Part shown: piece by piece, positions 60,239-64,000 of the stretch
Numbering within the stretch: the stretch's first letter is position 1
How the letters are laid out: each line of letters opens with the position of its first letter
Assembly (NCBI GenBank): GCA_963835885.1
Contig: CAWIHF010000015.1
Coordinates: 372,001 to 436,000 of the forward strand
From: Roseiarcus sp963835885
Lineage (GTDB): Bacteria > Pseudomonadota > Alphaproteobacteria > Rhizobiales > Beijerinckiaceae
DNA length: 64,000 nt
Reading direction: 5' to 3'
The notes under the pieces: generated by a model
The model's database searches: none
The model's input: the letters and a program-made list of their open reading frames with translations, nothing else
Told to the model about the DNA's origin: nothing
Position numbers and translations under genes: made by a program

Positions 60239-61636
60239 TCAGGCCGGCCACCAGAAGCGCAAGAATAGAACGCCAAGATAACAGACTCCAGAAGAGGGCA
60301 GGACGCCGTAAAGCAGCACCCGGTTCAAAGCCGGCACGGCGCGGTTTACCAGCCAACCCTGCCCCGCGAACGCCGCGCCAGATGTAAGGCAAACGAGCAG
60401 CGGTATGAAATACCGCCCCTGCAAGCCCCAGACGGAATCGCGCCCGACCTCATCCCAGGTGAGATAGATGGAGAGTGTCACTCCTGCAGTGGCGCCGATT
60501 ACCAGTAGACCAAGCAGACCAAGTCGTAATATAGTGCTGAGCGTTTGAGCATTCAAAAGCAAGGTGGCATAAAGTCCAGCCAATAGCAGCCCGATCATGG
60601 AGATTACAGCATAAAACCAATTGGGCATCCTGGCCTCCCCCCAGCCGATGGTAGCAATGCCGTTCTCAATTAGCCACACGCCGCCACCGACGAAGGTTTT
60701 GTAAAGCACGACCAGAATAATACCTGGGTGCGTCAGCATATTATGCAGCTGCCGAGCTGGAGAAATATCGCCGGGTCGCATCTGCGTTACCAGCGAATGC
60801 AAGCCGAAAATGCACCAAGCCACAAAAGCAGCCAGCGCCACCAGCACCAGGATGAGCGTGGCCTTGAAGTATCCCCCGGGCACCAGCGCAAGCGGCAGAA
60901 ACAGCACAGGTAGATAAGGTGGCTTGGCGCTGACAACGAGCGCTAGCAAAGCCACGGCAAAGGTCATATCGATGGGCTGCCATACTGCCTGTGAGCCAGT
61001 CACGCGTGTGAGCAGCGCACAGGCTAGCACTACGCAGGCGATGAGTGGGCCATCTTGGTTCAATGACCCGAACAGACCAATGACTTCCGGCAGGCACAGG
61101 CAGAAGAGCAGCCAAGGCTGGCCGGGCGGCGCGCCTAACCGCAACGCTAGGGCGGAGGCATAAACGCATGTTATCCCTGTAAACACTCGGGCGATATAGA
61201 AGCTATACACTAAATTAATATGTAGATATCGGGTCAAATAAAGCGCGATGGACCCGGGTAAATAGAATTGTGGCGGATATAGCGGTGTTCGGAAAAGGTG
61301 TTGGCACCAACGTTCCCTGCCACGTGAATTTGGAGGCGGCGGCAACCTGCGCCAGATCAGTTCGCGTGGTCGGGTTGAACGGCATGTTATTGAAGGTTGA
61401 GGTGAAATCAATGACCGGTGGCGGCAGGAACCCTCCTGCCCAACCGTTCGGAAATTTTATGGCGATGAACCCCCCTGTGAAATCTGCACAGCGCGGAAGA
61501 AATGATTGGGCTCATCCGCCACCTGAAACGGGGGAACGAGCAGCGCCACCACCACGACAAAGAAGCCAGCGATCCAGAAATAAAGAATGCTCAGACGTTG
61601 CGGGTTATTGTTTTTTTGAATATCAAATACTGTCAC
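60239..61636 (-). pseudogene. DUF2142 membrane protein, frameshifted
   Basis: Joined frames give a polytopic protein of about 460 residues. The N-terminus from GTG 61636 has QRLSILYFWIAGFFVVVVAL then PPFQVADEPNHFFRAVQISQ, typical of DUF2142, and stops after a six-G run (about 61470-61475) where seven would keep the frame. The middle frame reads FTSTFNNMPFNPTTRTDLAQ and KFTWQGTLVPTPFPNTA. A lost dinucleotide near 61283 then leads into YPPQFYLPGSIALYLTRYLH and about nine membrane helices. Such proteins accompany glycosyltransferases in surface polysaccharide loci. Confidence 0.75.
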
Positions 61637-61936
61637 ATTGAGGATCCCAATATATCTACGGACTTCATGAAGATCATCTAACGCTTCGATCGAAATGGAT
61701 CGTTTCTCATTCCTGTATTAGAAAAACGCCCTATTATTATTACAAATAAGTGCTGTTGTCAGGCTATCCGCGACGAAGACTGGCGGGGATCCTGAGGGTG
61801 CCGGTCTTCGATCGCGTTTGCGTCCCCGAACGCGTCGCCAACCGAGGCGAAGAACTCTAAAGTTAGTTGCCAAACCAGCGTCGCGGCGGCGACCCCATCG
61901 TTGGGGCAGACCCGTCTTTGTTTTCAACCTGCAGCC
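61637..61936. other. AT-rich gap
   Basis: No gene was recognised. The first half is AT-rich (for example the ATTATTATTAC run near 61730), unlike the rest of the window. Together with the lower-GC DUF2142 and glycosyltransferase genes this suggests acquired DNA. Confidence 0.45.
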
Positions 61937-62125
61937 TTGTGCCGCAACACGGTGGCGGCGCGTGCTCTCGGTCGCTACCACGCTGTCATCGACGATATCT
62001 GCAATTTCGACTGGTCGGGCCCGAACCGAAAACTGGTGACGGCGTGCGCCGCTTACTACTACTTCTCCTTTCAGCTCGTCGAAGCTGTCGACATCGCCCC
62101 GCGCATCATCCTGCTTCACCGTTAG
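61937..62125 (+). pseudogene. C-terminal remnant of a hypothetical protein
   Basis: The frame reads ALCRNTVAARALGRYHAVID, then DICNFDWSGPNRKLVTACAA and YYYFSFQLVEAVDIA, stopping at LLHR. The Trp-Ser and AxxYYYFSxQ pattern looks like a conserved helical hypothetical family whose N-terminus and C-terminal tail are missing here. The assignment is tentative. Confidence 0.35.
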
Positions 62126-62363
62126 CGTTCTTTTGAGCGCCCCGGCAAGCGTTTCGTCGCGAGCCTCACCACCCCCTCCCCGCTCGACGCTATCTGTTCT
62201 CCGCGGAGGTTCCGTTCGGTCCATTCCGCACGTGCCCGTTGACGACCGAGGCCGTCGCCGCGCCGCTGCATCGGAATTACGGTGATGGGGTGGACGGCGC
62301 CCCGAACGGCATCAGCGTGCCAAGATGGTCGTTGTCGAAACCCCATCTGAAGGGAAGCCGTCC

Positions 62364-63459
62364 ATGGGCAAGTCTATCCGGAATATCGCTGCTGTCACGC
62401 GGGTCGGGCTCGATCTGGCGAAGAATGTCTTTCAGGTTCACGGCGTCGATGCGCAGGGCGAGGTGGTCATCGTTCGCAAGCTGCGGCGCGGCGGCGTGCT
62501 GGAGTTTTTTGGTCGGCTGTCGCCGTGCGTCGTGGCGATGGAGGCTTGCGGAAGCGCGCATCACTGGGGCCGCGAGATCGCGGCGCTCGGGCATGAGGTG
62601 ACACTGATCCCACCGGCGCACGTGAAGCCTTACATCCGGCGCAACAAGACGGACGCGGCCGACGCGGCGGCGATTTGCGAAGCGGCGCTGCGGCCGCAGC
62701 AGCGGTTCGTGCCGCTGCGTACGGTCGACAATCAGGCGGAGCTGATGCGCCATCGCCTTCGCCTTCGCGAGCAGTTCGTCGGCCAGCGCACGGCGTTGTT
62801 GAACGCGCTGCGCGGTCACTTGAGCGAGATCGGCGTCACAGCGCCGCAAGGGGCGCAACACGCCTATCGCCTATCGCCTGAAGCGGCTGGCCGAAGGCGA
62901 CGCCGACGACAACGGCGAGATCGTGGTGTGCGAAGCCGTTCGCGCCGCGCTGGCGCCGCTCGCCAAACAGATCGACGCGCTCGATGAGGCCATCGCCGCC
63001 ATCGACAAGCAGCTCGAAACCGCCGCGAAGGCCGACGAGAAGGCCAAGCGGCTGATGACGATTCCGGGGATCGGCCCTGTCATCGAGACCGCGATCGCGG
63101 CGACGGTTCGCGATATCGAGGCCTTCGCCGGCGGACGCGAGCTCGCCGCCTTCCTCGGGCTCACGCCGCGCCAGCATTCGACCGGCGGCAAACAACGCTC
63201 GGGCGGGGTCAGCAAGATGGGCGACCGCTACTTGCGCAAGCTTTTGGTCGTCGGAGCGACCACGGTGCTGCATCACGCCGCCGGCTGCTCCGACGCGCTG
63301 AGAACCTGGACCAAGCAGACGCTGAAGCGCAAGGCGGCGCACAAATACGCCTTCAAAGCGACCGCCGTCGCGCTCGCCAACAAGCTTGCCCGCATCGTCT
63401 ATGCGATCCTGCGTTCGGGCGGGACATACGACGACCGCCCGGTCGCGGCGCGCGCCTGA
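62364..63459 (+). pseudogene. IS110 family transposase, frameshifted by a 7-bp duplication
   Basis: The N-terminal RuvC-like DEDD domain is present: RVGLDLAKNVFQVHGVDAQG, VAMEACGSAHHWGREIAALG and RNKTDAADAAAICEAALRP. The C-terminal Transposase_20 part is LMTIPGIGPVIETAIAATVR, then LGLTPRQHSTGGKQRSGG with the reactive-Ser region GGVSKMGDRYLRKLL. Between them CGCCTAT is present twice (about 62858-62871). Removing one copy restores the frame through RLKRLAEGDADDNGEIVVC. The start is ATG 62364. IS110 elements lack long inverted repeats, so ends are not set. Confidence 0.85.
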
Positions 63460-64000
63460 AGGAGGCCCTCATGAGGTTGCGAGCCATGCTCTTTAACGCC
63501 GGGGAAGCCATGTCGGGGCGACGCCGTCAAGCGCCAAGGCGCTCCTTCGCTTCGCTCCGGCCGCTTCGCGGTGACTGCGCCGCCCCGGCATGGCGTCTGG
63601 CTGACATGAGTTCGACGCCGCAAACCGGCGCCTGAAGCGCCGGCCTCGCGCCGCCGAACTCACCAACTCTTCGCCTCCAAGGCGAACTGAAATCGAGGGT
63701 GACTGAAGGGGTGATGTGAGCCAACGGACAGGTTCTGAAGCCCGCCAAACTGTCTGCGCCGGCATGAGCGCGATACGGTGATGGGGCGAGGAACCCAAGC
63801 GGACCGATCATCAGGACCAGCGGGCGATCTTTCCCGCGTCGACAGGCCGGAGACATGACAGGCCCGTCAATACATGAATGCTGAAGGTCAGAGGCGCCAC
63901 CGCCGTGGAGAGGGCCAAATAAAGGCAATTGCGGTCGCGTCACCTTAGTTCACGTAAATTTATCGTAATTTTATCCGTTCGACTTTCGCTCTGGTCCGAG
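63460..64000. other. Non-coding DNA downstream of the IS110 transposase
   Basis: No gene is supported. Several hairpins occur, including GCGCCTGAAGCGCCGG near 63630. IS110/IS1111 elements carry a structured non-coding segment encoding a bridge RNA, and this stretch (roughly 63460-63900) is a candidate; the upstream side 62240-62363 is the other. ACGGTGATGGGG occurs both upstream (62278) and here (63774). Confidence 0.4.

Noticed and set aside
61718..62224. Minus-strand 168-codon frame
   Set aside because: The opposite strand carries a short stretch with better protein-like sequence, and the minus frame has no recognisable domain.

Overview
The window is a 64 kb high-GC chromosomal segment. 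It suggests an alphaproteobacterium of the Hyphomicrobiales (Rhizobiales): recA is followed by alaS, a GAAC-N7-GAAC SOS box lies upstream of recA, and the cobalamin genes, IalB protein and interspersed repeats fit that order. Family cannot be fixed from sequence alone; the mix of aromatic catabolism and a soluble hydrogenase would suit a soil or plant-associated member.

Layout. 0-4 kb: end of a 2-oxoacid/acetoin dehydrogenase operon (E1-beta, free lipoyl domain, alpha/beta hydrolase), then an acyl-CoA synthetase divergent from a MarR regulator. 4-5.8 kb: wreckage where a truncated aldehyde dehydrogenase abuts a truncated ISNCY-type transposase. 6-10.6 kb: recA and alaS. 11-14.5 kb: cobQ, cobD(cbiB), cobC. 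14.6-16.5 kb: a DUF1932 oxidoreductase and a broken binding protein. 16.6-26.8 kb: a GntR regulator divergent from a catabolic operon (3-dehydroshikimate dehydratase, shikimate/quinate dehydrogenase, MFS transporter, ligJ, ligK, ligI, ligA, ligB, ligC). It encodes a route from shikimate or quinate through protocatechuate and meta (4,5) cleavage to pyruvate and oxaloacetate. 26.9-41 kb: housekeeping and small genes (NRAMP transporter, two aminotransferases, VapBC, nudC, LprI-like, htpG, bolA, purL). 41.2-42.7 kb: tRNA-Val, an IalB-like protein and a lipoprotein, then an ISAs1 element. 44-48.7 kb: tandem glycine riboswitch and gcvT-gcvH-gcvPA-gcvPB. 49.6-54.7 kb: hoxFUYHW, a cytoplasmic NAD-reducing [NiFe] hydrogenase with its protease. 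55-64 kb: accessory region with an intact IS1595 element (8-bp target duplication), BrnTA, an orphan antitoxin, gene fragments, a GT2 glycosyltransferase, a decayed DUF2142 gene and a broken IS110 transposase.

Reading frames are broken unusually often: MFS transporter, purL, the small gene after it, gcvPA, a binding protein, DUF2142, IS110 and perhaps nudC. Several breaks lie in homopolymers or short tandem repeats, including in genes that should be important. Uncorrected sequencing indels are therefore a serious alternative to true gene loss.

I found no wholly new system. The least explained signals are a GTCACCGTAATAC motif at four junctions at 56.5-58.5 kb, an interspersed TTCCCTGTTC palindrome family, and a strong palindrome inside the promoter of the NRAMP gene.
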